DNA of 64,000 bases from Hoplostethus atlanticus (GCA_034670405.1 JAXDDX010000012.1:787001-851000); one strand, 5' to 3'; shown: positions 1 to 13,820, counted from the stretch's first letter. Numbers and translations: made by a program. The notes: generated by a model from the sequence alone, not told the origin.

Positions 1-801
1 TCCAGGGACATAACTCACAGGAAGCATTTATTTATTTTATTTTTTGATGAAAAGTCTTCATTAGAGATAAAGACTGACCCCTGCCAATGACGCAAAAACA
101 CCATTCATCCAGGAGAGTTCTCCTCAGAGTGCTTTTGGAAATGAGATTTGTACTTTGTTGCTATGGGCTTGTATTGGCAATAGTATGGCAATTGATCATA
201 AATCCAGTTAAGGTTACTGCAACACAACAGCTGTCATAGCTCATACAGATTCTTCCATGATGTCTTTCCAAGCTATCAACAAGATTGCAGAGTTTTGAGC
301 ATGGAAGTTATACGTTATATTTACACCTGTGATTAACAAATTATTTTTAAATGGTACTTTCTGTCCCTTATCTGCTTCTTTCACCTCTCTAAGGGGATGT
401 GAAGGGTCATTTCCTAACAAGAGCCTGTGATTTCTCCAGTAGATGCCGGAGTGTTGAAATCTAGCGCGATAAAATGGATTCCAGTGGTCCGAGTTTACTA
501 AGGGCCCAGTAACAGACAAAGCCTGGGGAGGGGGGGGTGGTTGTACAGACAGGTGTACTGCCATTTTGAAAGCGAGAGAAGAAATGGAAAGAGAGAAAGG
601 GGGGCAGAGAGGACGGCTGTATGGGGAATAGGGGCTCAGCCAGAGGGTGTTGAAAAGGGCCTGCACTTGAACGCACCGCTGCATCCTAATAACTCCTCAG
701 CCCCAGAAAAAATACACCTCACACTCTATCTTTCCCCTCCTTCCTCTGTCTCTCTTCCTTTATCCAGGCAGCTGTGAAGGGCACACACCTGGCCGCCATC
801 C

Positions 802-806
<5 letters not shown>

Positions 807-835
<29 letters not shown>
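807..835. repeat. (TG)n microsatellite
   Basis: Uninterrupted TG dinucleotide run of about 29 bp. Confidence 0.97.
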
Positions 836-949
836 TGGTGCGAGTCTATTAAAAGAGGTCTTGCCGTGGGTTTCTGGGGTTGATTGCTCTCGCTGCCAGT
901 ATTGTTCATGTGGATTTGGCTGCCATGGCAATAACTACACACAGCCTCA

Positions 950-1140
950 GCGCACACAGTCCGGCCAATCACGGTATCGCCGCGCTGCCGTCAATCTTCC
1001 TGAGAAGCGGGGCTTGTGACCGGAAGGTCGCCCAGCTCGAATCTCCGGACTGGGAACGTGGGTGGGGGAAAGTGACACCTAACCCCCCCCGAGCGCGGCG
1101 GTGGAGCAGCTCGGCGGCCGACAGTAGAAGATGGTGCAGC
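950..1140. promoter_or_regulatory. CpG-rich patch with a CCAAT box
   Basis: Roughly 20 CpG dinucleotides fall within about 190 bp, far above the surrounding intron, and a CCAAT box lies at 965-969. Such patches in gene bodies can be internal promoters or enhancers. That role is inference; no TATA box, initiator or coding first exon could be defended. Confidence 0.3.
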
Positions 1141-2527
1141 TCCCAGGTGTCAAACTGTATGAACGTGAGGCAGAGCAGTGTTGGAAAACAGCGTGCATGT
1201 TCAGTCCAGTTTTCCCGGATAAACGAAAGTTAAAAATACTCCTTTTCCATCATGTATAGAAGCCTTTGGAGTCACCCCCCTCTTTGAAATGTGGGTAGCA
1301 ATGTCTTATTTCCTTGCCGCCTTATCGTCTCACTCACTTAGAAAACTGTTCGGAAAGAACAACAGTGGACAGTGATCAAAGCGTTTGGTTTCAGCCTGTT
1401 TACTCAGCTAACTTGGCTGTAGCTCAGAAGGTTCTGGTAGGCGCTGAAACCACTGAATGGAAATAATTTGAAAATGTTTTCAAATCTTTACCAGGTTTTC
1501 TCATTTATCACAGCACACCAATGGCCAGCATGAAAAAAAAAGAAATAAATATAAAACACAACACAACTGCCAATTCTTTGATGCCTCTGGTGTTTTCTCC
1601 ACACCATTAGCTTTCCCTCACACATGTTTTCCCATTCTGTACGGTTGAAAGCAAGAAGTATAGAGCACAAACGGTATTCTTTGGTTATTTTTGCCGATGC
1701 ACTTTGTTTGACACCAGTGGAAATTGCTAGAAAGGAGATTGGAGTGGTTGTTTGATGGACTATTTTCCAGCTGAATTGATCGTGCCGGTTGTTAGACACC
1801 AAACAGTACTCTCTCACATCGGCAGCCGAAACAAACCATCGATGTGTACCACGCGTGAGAATCTCCCGTACAAGGCCTGCAACAACACAGGTCTCCTACA
1901 ATTTCCCACAAAGGACCCGTGGATAGCAAAGGGCTGTAAACATGTGTCACACATTATCCTTCAAAGGGGGTATTGTTCAAAAGAAGAGACCATTGCTTGA
2001 GCGTCAAATTGCTACCTGGCATTTTCAAAGTTTTGTGCCGGGCCCCGCCGCTCACACACTGAGCTCATGGTGGTGGAAAAGAATTAGCAGCGCTCAGATA
2101 GACAGTATGGCCAATTGACAATGACAGCACGGAGATACGCTCGACGCTCGCTTTTTCTTCCCCTTTCTCCTCATCCCACCCCTCTTTATCTCTGGTCTCC
2201 TACCTGCGTTCCATTTTCTTGTCATTCAACGTCCCTGGTCTTCGTTCAGGTTTTGTTCCCCTATTCTCTGTTTTCTCTTTTGTTCTCTCGGTTTCTTACT
2301 TTCTTTTCCCCTGGGAGAAAGTTGAAGGCAAAGTATGAGGCTGCACACAATCAAAAAACTGCAATGAATTTATTTTTGCAGCACAATGCGGGGGACAATT
2401 TGCTAAACTCTGTTCTTTAAGTCGTTTGTGATTCGGTCCAGCTTCGGCCTTAAAGGTGTGCGCAATTTCTTTGTGTCTTTTCTTTCATGCCACCAGTGCG
2501 AGGAACAACTGATATAAAGGATAATAA

Positions 2528-3606
<1,079 letters not shown>

Positions 3607-3761
3607 TGATGATGCCGGAGACTAATTGTCATCTCAACAAGGAGTCACTTTTCATTGGTCGGCCTCCATTTCTTTTCATTAGTAGATATTCGTATTAGTA
3701 TTCTAGTCAGGTGGAGCTAGTTTGCCTCTGAGGTGAACTGTGAATTTCACTACCCCCCATG

Positions 3762-3784
3762 TACACACACACACACACACACAC
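3762..3784. repeat. (AC)n microsatellite
   Basis: AC dinucleotide run of about 23 bp, followed by a scattered CACA-rich stretch to about 3815. Confidence 0.95.
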
Positions 3785-4355
3785 TCAACAACCATGCTTA
3801 CACACACTCACACTCAAAGCCTTGTCTGTGAACAAGTAGGGGATAGATGGGGAGAGACAAAGAGAGGGATGGGTACCTTTCTTCTGCTTTGTGACTGATA
3901 AACGAGCTTTCCCTTACCTTGCTACCGGCCCTAATCTATCCTCCGTTGGTTTTGGGAGCTTTGAGATAGCTGGAGGGAGACCTTTATGAAGCCACCACCA
4001 CCACGCAAATCTTCAAACGCTCCCATTTCCATGTGCGCGATACCACCTCGCGTTGCCCACGGTGGGCCTTGATATCATATCTAAGCGACACTTCATTGAG
4101 TTATGATTGACAGGCCGGGTGGAAATAACACTGTCTGATTGGCAGATAAAGAAAGATGTATGCGGCTACATGGGTATTTGGCGTCAGGCAGGAGCTAAGA
4201 GTATTGAAAGCAGAGCGGCTCCCTGAACTACCAGATGCAGGGGAAGTCAACTTTATGATGCTGGACTACCTTTACACTCACCTGTGGCCTTTCCTTTGAC
4301 CTGGTGTGTACATAAAAACATAACCCATTAGGATATTTCTATATTGTAATAAAAG

Positions 4356-4485
4356 GAATTGCATTACAGTCATTTAGCAGACACTGTTAGCCAAAGCGAC
4401 TTACAAAGGTTGACACTATGTGGGGATCGAACCCACAACCCTGAGACTAAGAGTGTCACGCTTTACCGACCGAGCTGTGCAGGCC
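4356..4485 (-). mobile_element. tRNA-derived SINE, tRNA-Lys-like head, minus strand
   Basis: Read on the minus strand, the element starts GCCTGCACAGCTCGGTCGGT, with A-box-like AGCTCGGTCGGTAAAGC. It then has an anticodon-arm-like CTCTTAGTCTCAGG and a B box GGGTTCGATCCC, which together resemble tRNA-Lys(CTT). A tail with GTCGCTTTGGCTAACAGTG and CTGCTAAATGACTGTAATG follows; this tail is a very common dispersed fish motif. The tRNA-like part lies at about 4411-4485. Substitutions show it is an old retroposed copy, not a working tRNA gene. Confidence 0.75.
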
Positions 4486-4570
4486 AGAATGCAAACCTAA
4501 GTTAGCACTAGCTAGTACTAGCCAAGTACAGTGTGTGACACACTTGTAGATTGTGGACGACTCACCCACC

Positions 4571-4578
4571 CACACACA

Positions 4579-4628
<50 letters not shown>
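4571..4628. repeat. (CA)n microsatellite
   Basis: CA run of about 58 bp with one early GA interruption. Confidence 0.97.
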
Positions 4629-4629
<1 letters not shown>

Positions 4630-4962
4630 CCCCTGCAGCCAGAGGTTGTACATCAGGTTTGATTAGTGTTGCTGTGACTCTAATTGGAGCCTATGTCCTG
4701 TGGCTGTGTGTCAGTGTGGAGGACCATGCTGAGCTGCTGTCCCTCTCCTCTGCCCTTCACCCTCCCTGCTAGCCCTTATCCTCTATCAACTCTCCCTCTT
4801 CTCACCACTCATCGTCCTCCTGCTGTCCTCTGCTCTCATGTTTTTTTCATTTTAATGCTCTTTTCACCTCCCTCCCTTCCCCCCCCTGCAACTCGTGGTC
4901 CTCCACAGCTGAATGCATAGCATGGCACCGATGCCAATGTTAAGCGTAGTGTGACACACATT

Positions 4963-5023
4963 ATGTGTTTCAGGATTGTGGATTTGTGTGTCAACATCCA
5001 TAGCCTCTTCACTGGCATGCATG

Positions 5024-5059
<36 letters not shown>
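4963..5059 (+). repeat. Dispersed repeat with (CA)n tail, copy 1
   Basis: A segment of about 63 bp (GTTTCAGGATTGTGGATTTG, then a partly conserved middle, then TAGCCTCTT and CATGCATGCT) runs directly into a (CA)n tract at 5026-5059. A clearly related segment with the same (CA)n ending occurs at 6850-7002. The family is not identified. Confidence 0.7.
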
Positions 5060-5060
<1 letters not shown>

Positions 5061-5752
5061 TGCCCAGCAAGACTTGCTTTTACTTAAAAATAGTACACAC
5101 TTGATTCCACTTCCACTATTTTAACTGCACAGTTTCAACTTCGTATTATCTTACCTTGTCTGACTGAAGGACAAGCTGTTATCAAGGGCTGATATCTCAT
5201 CCTTCTTCTGGCTCTCTGCGACAGGAAGCAGCAGGGTGTTTTGGGGGAAATGTGATCTTCATTTTGAGAAACACAAAATGCAACATGTATCACCTTTAAA
5301 ATGAGTTAGGATTTGGTTTTGCGTCAGATGAAAAGTGTCCCCTAAAGGTCATATGATCTGTTAACTTCCTTCCCTTTTTCGTCCATGTATTGTTTTCTCT
5401 TTCTGACCACGAACCTCCTATTCTTCTATCTTATTCCCCCCTTTCCTCCTGCCTTTATCCCTCCAACTTCTCACACCTTGTCTTTCCTTTCCCTCCTCCT
5501 CCTCCTCCTCCTCTTTTCCCCTGTCAGACTTGGGGAGAGGACACATGTCCCTCCTGGGGGAGCTCAGCCCCAAGGTCAGTCAGTGCTATCAGTTAAGTCC
5601 AGTCACTCTCCTCTTTAATCCCTGACCAGCAGGCAAGCAGGTAGACGGACAGAGAGTAACTCCAGACAGACAGCACAGATTACAGACAGACAAGCCTTCA
5701 GAAACACTCACAGCAAACTGTAAATGTAATCTAACTTTTCGTCAAAATGTAT

Positions 5753-6004
5753 GCTGCCAAAAATTCAGTCTCAAAGATTTTATTTTCTTTAAAAAGGCAA
5801 TGCAGTTTCACTTGTTTGAAGAATTTCAGATATCTTTTTAGTGTCTTGAAACATTGCAAATTACTCCACTAGTATCAAGAAAATTTGATTTGAGTTGATT
5901 TTAATTGAAGTTATCACCAGATTAGAAATAATGTTATAAAATTAGATTCAATACTAGATTAAATATTGTGTAAATGTTGGACAATCTTTTTTTACAGTGT
6001 AATA
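5753..6004. mobile_element. AT-rich MITE-like repeat, copy 1
   Basis: Starts CTGCCAAAAATT, is very A/T-rich, carries CTTGAAACATTGC and ATCAAGAAAATTTG motifs, and ends near TTTTTACAGTGTAA. The opening matches the repeat at 14861 (CTGCCAAAAAT). It is a probable short non-autonomous DNA element; family and exact ends are uncertain. Confidence 0.45.
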
Positions 6005-6199
6005 AAACCCGATATTGCAATTATGTCCGGATTACGTAATACCTTATTACATTAAATGACAATCATTGCCTTATAAGTTGCAATTTATTATATTAACAAC
6101 TTTTTCAACCCATTTAGAGAGACGTATTATTACAGTTTGACAAGATATTTCATTATCTGACATTTATTTCAATATCTGTGACTATAAGACTTCATGATG

Positions 6200-6202
<3 letters not shown>

Positions 6203-6245
<43 letters not shown>
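6203..6245. repeat. (GA)n microsatellite
   Basis: Uninterrupted GA run of about 43 bp. Confidence 0.97.
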
Positions 6246-6247
<2 letters not shown>

Positions 6248-6849
6248 TATTAGGTTCTGTCTGTTCCCCTGCTCAGAGGAAATACAGAGACGGTTCTGTC
6301 ATTAGAGAATTAAAAGCAAACCACAAACCTCACACAGGAAAAGCAGAAGTTAAATGCCGGCTTAGCCTCCCAGTAGCTGAACCCCCCTCCCCCCCATCCC
6401 CCTCCAACTCCACCGTGTTGGGCAGGCAGATATGTCAGGAGCCAGCGCCAGTTTGCCACTGTCACCCAACCGAATGGGAGTGAGCACTGGAGGCCACCAT
6501 TGAAATGAATCAGATCCATCACTGTCTGGAGGGGAGAGGAGCCCGGCAGCACAGCCTAATGCATCTGAGAGGGGACTTTAGTGGGTGCAGGGTATCCAGG
6601 CCACCCGTGGAAATTGTGTCGGTTTCGTCATCGCTCGGCGCCATGAGCTAAAGTGTGACGTTTTTTTAGAATGGAGCAGTGTTTCTCAGTTGTTTGTTGC
6701 CTCGCCGGGTGTTTTGTTTTACCTGCAAACCAGTGATGTATTAGTCATGTTAGCTTTCCTCTGAACCAACATGCATTTTCTCATATGCACTCCGGCAGAA
6801 AATGATCACTTTGATATCGAAAAACAAACAAGAAATACCTGAACGTGAA

Positions 6850-6935
6850 TGTGCGTTTCAGGATTGTGGATTTGTGTCTGAACCAGAGTAGCCTCTTGAC
6901 TGGTGTGCATGCTAGTGGCCACACACACACACACA

Positions 6936-7002
<67 letters not shown>
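6850..7002 (+). repeat. Dispersed repeat with (CA)n tail, copy 2
   Basis: The first 70 bp repeat copy 1 at 4963 (shared GTTTCAGGATTGTGGATTTG and later TAGCCTCTT plus TGCATGCT). A (CA)n tract of about 83 bp follows at 6920-7002, one of the longest in the window. Confidence 0.7.
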
Positions 7003-7006
<4 letters not shown>

Positions 7007-7206
7007 AAGACAAATGTTTCAATAGGCTGGTTGTTCACATCCCTGATGGCCCTGTGATTAAATCTACATCTGAGCTGGAGCACATGGCCTGTTTTCACGA
7101 CCATCGACCCTTGGCCTTGGACTAAAAGGAGAATGTCTGCTAAAGGTATGCTGGCCTTGGCACACCAAAACAACTCTTCATCATAATTAAGGAGGCATTC
7201 AAGCCT

Positions 7207-7227
7207 AAAAAAAAAAAAAAAAAAAAA
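7207..7227. repeat. Poly(A) run
   Basis: 21 consecutive A. It could be the tail of a retroposed copy, but the sequence upstream was not recognised as a SINE or processed gene. Confidence 0.9.
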
Positions 7228-7492
7228 GCAGTAGTAGACCCCAATGTATGGATGCTATTTCTAATATAGCACAATCCAGGCAGGTGTACACAAGACTGCA
7301 TTCAGATTCTGGTTAGCGTGAACTATGTTGCCCTTGTCCGCCATGTAAAATATCAGTAACAATAATACTACCTTAAAATACACAGAAGGGCAGCAAATCA
7401 CTCGTTTACTGCTGGGAGAGTTGATTTTATAACCTTGCAGTATCAATGAGGATCAACTCCAGCATCAAAAGTTACAGTTTCTGTCATGAGAA

Positions 7493-7494
<2 letters not shown>

Positions 7495-7542
<48 letters not shown>
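7495..7542. repeat. (AC)n microsatellite
   Basis: Uninterrupted AC run of about 48 bp. Confidence 0.97.
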
Positions 7543-7544
<2 letters not shown>

Positions 7545-8469
7545 TGATACACTAAATTCCATTATGCCAGAACAATTAATTCTCCCTCTGTTCTGTTCCC
7601 GCAGATATTTCCCCGTTTGAAAAACCATCATTTTGACCCAGATAGTCGAGCGATATGATTGGTCACTCGCAATTTGTTTGAAGCATTATAATTTCATCAC
7701 TGCTTCAGAGACTCTGTAATTTCTCCGTCTATATCTGACTTCTATTAACGCGTCGTCACACGTGTTCAATTAAAACCCAGAAAAGTAATTTCACTTCCAT
7801 TAATTTTTCTCGCTCCTCCACTTTTTTGTACTCCAGAGCTCGTTCCTCTCTCGCCTTTCCTCGCACGCCCCGGGTCCATGTGACCGAACCGAAAGCAGAT
7901 CTGTTAAAGTGATCTGTGTTCAAAGTCACCGTTGTATTTGTTTTCCACTTCATGCTTCCATTCCCCCTCATTCAATATAGTCAATATATACAGAACATTT
8001 TGTTGTTGCTGTGCCAGCCACGTTCATCACGCTGTCTCTGCAGAAAGTATACAGGCGAAACCCAGTGCATGTTTTTTTTCTGAGAAGTATCAGTGTTGTT
8101 GGGCAGCATTACACCACTGAATGATATAAATGCAATAGAGGAGCTGGTAATTTTCCACTTGCATAACAGTAATTTGGTGGGAAATGAGCAAAGTGTGGCA
8201 CGGCAGCGACAATCTGTGGTGTGCTGCAGAGTAAACAAGCTACAGATTGTCTCCAGTCCAATAATAACACATAGATGTGATTGGTTATCGGTGAGTTTGA
8301 ACGCGATCTCTGAAAACGAAGAGGATCATGGGAGGTGAAAATCACATCGAAGGTGTGAAGACTTGTACAACTTTGACTTTGTTTTATTTATTACAAACTG
8401 CTCAGTAAAGAACAGAGTTGATCCTTTTGACCACTATTGGAGATGAATGGCGTGCTGTATGAAGTGGAT

Positions 8470-8474
8470 CTCTC

Positions 8475-8512
<38 letters not shown>
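8470..8512. repeat. (TC)n microsatellite
   Basis: TC run of about 43 bp with one CG interruption. Confidence 0.95.
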
Positions 8513-10604
8513 CCTCCTTTACCCTCTTTGTGAACTCACCGGGGATGTTTGTTTTCTTTCTGTTGCAACAGCAGTCTAGTAGTTCATGACATTTTCACAC
8601 CCACATCTGAAATTCATCACACAAAGTACACACGCGTCTGTGCACGTACGATGTTATTTATGCCGGAGATCACCAGCAGCAAGCAAATACTTTTTGACAG
8701 ACAGGTTGTGTTTTTTTACACTGCAGTGATTACAGCATCCAAAACATACTTCCACCAAGACTTTTTCACATCTTCCCTTCCCTTGTCTGCCAGGGAAGAT
8801 ACTTTTCTTTCCACATATCTACAGATAGAGTTGAATTTCACAGTGTACTATTTTTACATTGCGGTGCTCCGCTATAGAGTCCTCATGATAATTCATGAGT
8901 CGGAGCTTCTGCCTAAGGACGGCGGTGCTATCGCTCCAGTCCTTCGCTCCACCAGCCTCCCCCTCCCCAATTGTTTGATTCCATTTATTGAAATAAAGAT
9001 ATTTCCGACTTTTCAGTTCCTTTTTTTCGCTTGTCTCAGCAGAGCTCTGTCAGGACTGCCTCCAGACATAAATGTACAACTTTCATGTAAAGCATTTCCC
9101 CTCTCTTGACCACTTGAAAGACTTTCCAGTCCACCAACCCCAATTATGGAAATACCATGTGGGACACGAAACCGCTGCAACGAGGCCCGTTTGCATCCGA
9201 TCACCTGGGAGGATTTCTGTTTTTTCTGTTTCCCCGTTTTCTGAAGCCACTGACATCGTAGTTTAAACATCTTAAGAAACTGCTGCCACTGGTGATACAC
9301 GTATCCGCTTCTTTTAGCGCACTGCTGACATTTTGTTAAGAGCTCATCGGGGATATAGTGGAGTGTATATATATATAGGAGATATTGAGTTTGTGATGAG
9401 AAGGTCAAAGCTAACCCACCTTTTTGCTTCACCGCTACATCGTTGGGTGCTATGGTCAGGTATTATACCCTGAAACACCGTTGTATTATTGATCAGAGAC
9501 AGCAGGGGGTGCAGGAGAAGGATCAAAGCCAGAGAGCCTTTCTTTCCACGCCAACATGTCGGCATGGTTGCATCATAGGAGATTGCGACGTAGTGGCTAA
9601 CTCAGCAAGGAGAGGAGATCTAACGTCTTACATAAGAGGACCGAAGATGTCTCCCCGGCATGCCGATGGCGCTGCGGTAATTCGGCGAGGAACAGTTCAT
9701 GCAAAGAGACAAGGGGGAAGGAAGTGGCCGGCCCTGACAAAAGACGCTCCCACGAACGAGAGGAGGGCTGATCGATAGGGCCTTGAGAGAGCTATCAATC
9801 AGAGCCCTGGCCTAGTAAATTATGGTTTTATTAGTATTGAGCTGACCACTGCTGGGAGAGAGACAGAGAGACCTTAAAGCATTTAGAGGCTGCCCCACAA
9901 CAGACAGGAGAGAGAGGGGAGGGAGATTTGTGTCGACCCTCCCCCCCTCCTCGAACGTCTTTATCGGGAGTGATTGAAGTCCCGTTAGATCATGACACGA
10001 AGGGACTACAGCCCCCCCCTGATGTCATAGCGAACAGGAGTGATTCATGGGACAGGGGACGGAGCGAGGGCACGGAGCGATGCACTCTGGGAAATGCAGT
10101 ACGTAATGAACCGGTGACTAAACCGAGGAAAGTAGATTGCAGAACGGCAGAAATGCAATTCCAGCGCTGCCGGGTCCTCATTCCCAGCCGGCTCTCGGAG
10201 GACTAACTCATTTAAGAGCGGCAGGGGAAACTCAATAGGACCAATTGAGAGAATAATATATTGAATCAGGTGGTTGAGTGGGCTGCTTGGGTGCAGTGGA
10301 GGACTGCTGGAGTGAAGTGTGTCGTAGTGTCTGAAGTGAAAGTGTTCTTAAGCATCTCACACGTGTGTGCACATGCATACACACATTCTCACTTCACAAC
10401 ATAATACATGATCGGTCATAAGCCACAAACAATAATAACACATTGACCTTGAACTGAAGAGGACTGTCAATAGAAAGGTGTTCATCTTCAACCGCAAACC
10501 CAGATGGTACTGAAAACAGAGGAGAAAGAGGGTGGGAGAATAAGCAATAGATAGAAGTGGGGTGGGAATAGTACCAACACATCCTACTCAAGAAGAAGTA
10601 TTGT

Positions 10605-10740
10605 TATTACTACATTACTAGTAAAATTGCAGGTGTAAAAATCTACTTGAGTAAAAGTCAAAATAATTTATGTATTTTATGTAAGAATTTATGTATTTTT
10701 ATGTACTCAGAGTAAAAGTTAGTTTAAAAAAACAGACCTT
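10605..10740. repeat. Possible dispersed repeat with TTGAGTAAAAGT motifs
   Basis: Contains CTACTTGAGTAAAAGTC and later ACTCAGAGTAAAAGTTAG, a wording I associate with a dispersed teleost repeat. Boundaries and family cannot be set by eye. Confidence 0.3.
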
Positions 10741-11394
10741 CAAAAATGATGAGAGGTTCAATATGTTGTTAATGTTTTATGGGCTGTTGATGTTTCTTCA
10801 AAAAACAAGATTCTGAAATTCTTGTCACAACTTAATTTGTGGAGAAAACAAAAGAGAAAATGCCCATGATGCAACAGCCTTATAACACTCATGTTTCTAT
10901 GGCTATTAGCTATCCTACTAGGTAGCAAGGCTAGCAAGCTAGCTGGTTAGCCTGGCTAACACAAACACAGTACTTTGTTTTGGTTTCATTATATTTGTAA
11001 TAGAATATACTTGTTATCCATATTAGGTTTAAATATACTTTAGATTTTAATTTAGTGTAATAATACTAAATTAATAATAATAATATATTTCTTATAATTA
11101 TTATAATTCTAATAATATAATCTTCTTATATATAATCAAGTGTGTTTAATACTTTTAGCACATGTATATGGATTATACTAAAATAGTTCCATTTTTGCAT
11201 GGTCACGTGTATTTAACAACTAAAGTTCAAAGTTCAGCGCTACTTTTGCATCACTAAAGTATTAGTGAAAAATGAATTGTTCAATTTCAGCACAATGTAC
11301 ATTCACTAACCATTAGTCTGGAGTGCACTAGTGTACTTGACATTGACATTTAGTATCATTTTGTGTACTTTCCTTCACCTGGTAACTATTATTA

Positions 11395-11585
11395 GTTTAG
11401 CCTAATAACTCCTGTATTCCTCCACGGGGAGGTCAGGGTCATCCCCAGAGCAACGCCCCTGGAGCTGGTAGGGATCCATTGCCTTGCTCAAGGATACTTC
11501 AGTAAGATGAGTGCTTGCTGGCACAGAGGCTTGAACCCAGGTCCTCTGGTTGGAGAGCAGCATCCTTACAACACCACTCTGCATT
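11395..11585 (-). repeat. Dispersed teleost repeat fragment
   Basis: Includes CCTTGCTCAAGGATACTTCA and, further on, CTTGAACCCAGGTCCTCTGG with a decayed tRNA-like B-box look. This combination recurs as a dispersed element in fish genomes; the exact family is uncertain. Confidence 0.4.
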
Positions 11586-11645
11586 GTTTAGCACAGCATG
11601 TGTAGTTCTAGTTAGTCATAAAAGGAGAGGGAACTTGGCGTCGGA

Positions 11646-11891
11646 CAGGGGTTCCCAAACATGTCGACCATAGACCCCCATTTGATAAAGGTTTTGTCCC
11701 GGGGACCCTCAATCTAACGAGTGTTGTTGACTGGCTGTGGGTGGAGAGACAACAGTTGTGAGTGAAACCCGATCAGAAGAGTCATACTTATACATCCTGT
11801 CGTTGTGCTAGCATTTAGTGTGTGCAGTAATACTGGAATCAACCCTCAAGGAGCCCCCCGAGGTCCCCGGACCCCTCTGTGGGAACCGGTA
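11646..11891. mobile_element. hAT-type MITE, 246 bp, with 8-bp target-site duplication
   Basis: The left end is CAGGGGTTCCCAAAC and the right end TGTGGGAACCGGTA, an inverted pair sharing the exact core GGTTCCCA. The element is flanked by GCGTCGGA (11638-11645) and GCGTAGGA (11892-11899), an 8-bp duplication matching at 7 of 8 bases. An 8-bp duplication and CAGGGGTTCCC-type ends are typical of hAT transposons. There is no transposase ORF, so it is a non-autonomous, decayed copy. Confidence 0.7.
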
Positions 11892-13555
11892 GCGTAGGAT
11901 GAGGCTCTAGGTGGATGTGAGAAGCTAATGAAATCGGGGTATCTCGCTGTCGGAGAGGTGGGTTGTGCCCGAGGCAGAATGCAGCAGCTTAAGGATTGTA
12001 ATTACAGCATTATGGTGGAGGTTGACTGGATTAGGGCCACGGCAACCGGCTGAGTCCGGGATAGAGGGCCAGGAAATGGCCGTGGACTAGACATTATTAG
12101 CCGTGGTTGACAGCTTAAGACCAGCCCTGTCAACACAGTGCTTCTTCTCCCTCACTGAGCTCTCAAGGTCAGGGATGCTGATGCACAGGCACAAACACAA
12201 TTGTGCAAGATTGTGCGCATGCGGTGCACGTGTACATTCAGACACACACACACTGATACATTTGTGCACATACACACTAACACACTACATTCACACAGAC
12301 ACGGACACGTCTATTGGGAGCTGAGCCACAGCACTGACTGGGCTCAGTGTAAATCACAGTGCTCGCCCCTTTCTCAGGATAATCCACTGTGAAAATGACT
12401 AGATTAAGACAGATTAAACAGATAATGAGGTGTTGAGCACCGGTGGTAAATGAGGTCTAAACATCACGCCGTAGACACCCAACGACTTAAAGGAACCACT
12501 TTTGGAAAATTGGCAGAAGTTTCACCCCGTGCATCCCATATTTCCAGCAGCTGCAACAGCGGTTTGTTTTGGAATAAAGAGAAGAAGAACTGGGTAGTTA
12601 GCATGAGCAGCGATAGCCACCGTGGCTGAACAGACAAAGAGAAGAGCGCCACCTACAGGAACTCAAAGGTCATCAATAGAAAAATCCAAGGAAGAAGACG
12701 TCACAGTACTGGACACACTGTTTGATTGACAGGTGACCTCTGGGAAGAGCAGTGCAGAGGCTGAGACACAAAGATGGAGGCTAAATAAACTAAAAAATAG
12801 AAGGAACTTGCAGCTCACTAAATGTGTGTGTTTCAGTGCTCCATGGTGTATATAGAAATACATTTGAGATGATAGAACACAATGTGCTAAAGCTTTAGCG
12901 TGCACAGTAGCAGACTGGACACACAGACGTTGGGGTCCAGAAGTCCGAGTCCACTACCAAGACCTGTTTGTTTACATCAGTTACATCAACTAATGCAATG
13001 TCTTTTACTCAGTTGATACGTGTTATCTTTGAGAAATGCTTCCTAATATCTTAATGGATGTCAATTGATGTGGATTTATATAAAACTATAACTACTATTT
13101 GATTGCATAATATTGAAAATCTAACATTGCAGGACAGTGGGTCTAAAAAAGTTGTGGAGGGAAACGTAAAATCAAACGTTTCAATTCCAAAATTCAATTC
13201 AAATGACGCCTTTCTACTGATGAAACTCCTTCCGATTTTATGTTTCAAGTTGATTCTGGAGGGTATTTTCCAAAACGACAACGTATACCTTCATAATATG
13301 TCTCTTTATCTCTCTCCTCCCTGGTTTTATTGAGAGATAGAGGGAGACAGAGAGACGGATGTCAAGATCTAATCCTCTTGACACGTTCTATACGTTTTCT
13401 CTCACATCAGTCTGTTCCCAGCCCCCCTCACTCTGATCCACTCTGTCCACACATCTTCTTACATCTCACCTTCCTCATCCACCTTCCTCATCTCATCTTC
13501 CATCTTTTTTTCTCCTTTCAACCAGTGTCTCCAGCAATTTTCCATAGATTAAAAA

Positions 13556-13559
<4 letters not shown>

Positions 13560-13601
<42 letters not shown>
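13560..13601. repeat. (AG)n microsatellite
   Basis: Uninterrupted AG run of about 42 bp. Confidence 0.97.
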
Positions 13602-13602
<1 letters not shown>

Positions 13603-13749
13603 CCAATATAATACATCTTTCAATTTTTGCAATTGAAACCTTAGTGAGTCCAATTCATCCAGGGACCTGCTTTTTATTATGAGGCCGGCAAAGCCTGGCA
13701 GCGGCTGTGGCTCTGATTGTAATTGTGCTGACCCATCACCCCTTATTAA

Positions 13750-13768
13750 ACACACACACACACACACA

Positions 13769-13817
<49 letters not shown>
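13750..13817. repeat. (AC)n microsatellite
   Basis: AC run of about 68 bp with a single AT interruption. Confidence 0.97.

Positions 13818-13820
<3 letters not shown>

Noticed and set aside
1131..1148. ATG GTG CAG CTC CCA G|GT as a short alternative first exon
   Set aside because: The donor would leave phase 1, but the next exon at 2552 needs phase 0, so it cannot splice in frame.
8549..9109. 186-aa plus-strand open frame
   Set aside because: No family resemblance. Hydrophobic, low-information sequence in the middle of an intron, with no acceptor/donor pattern fitting PARD3.
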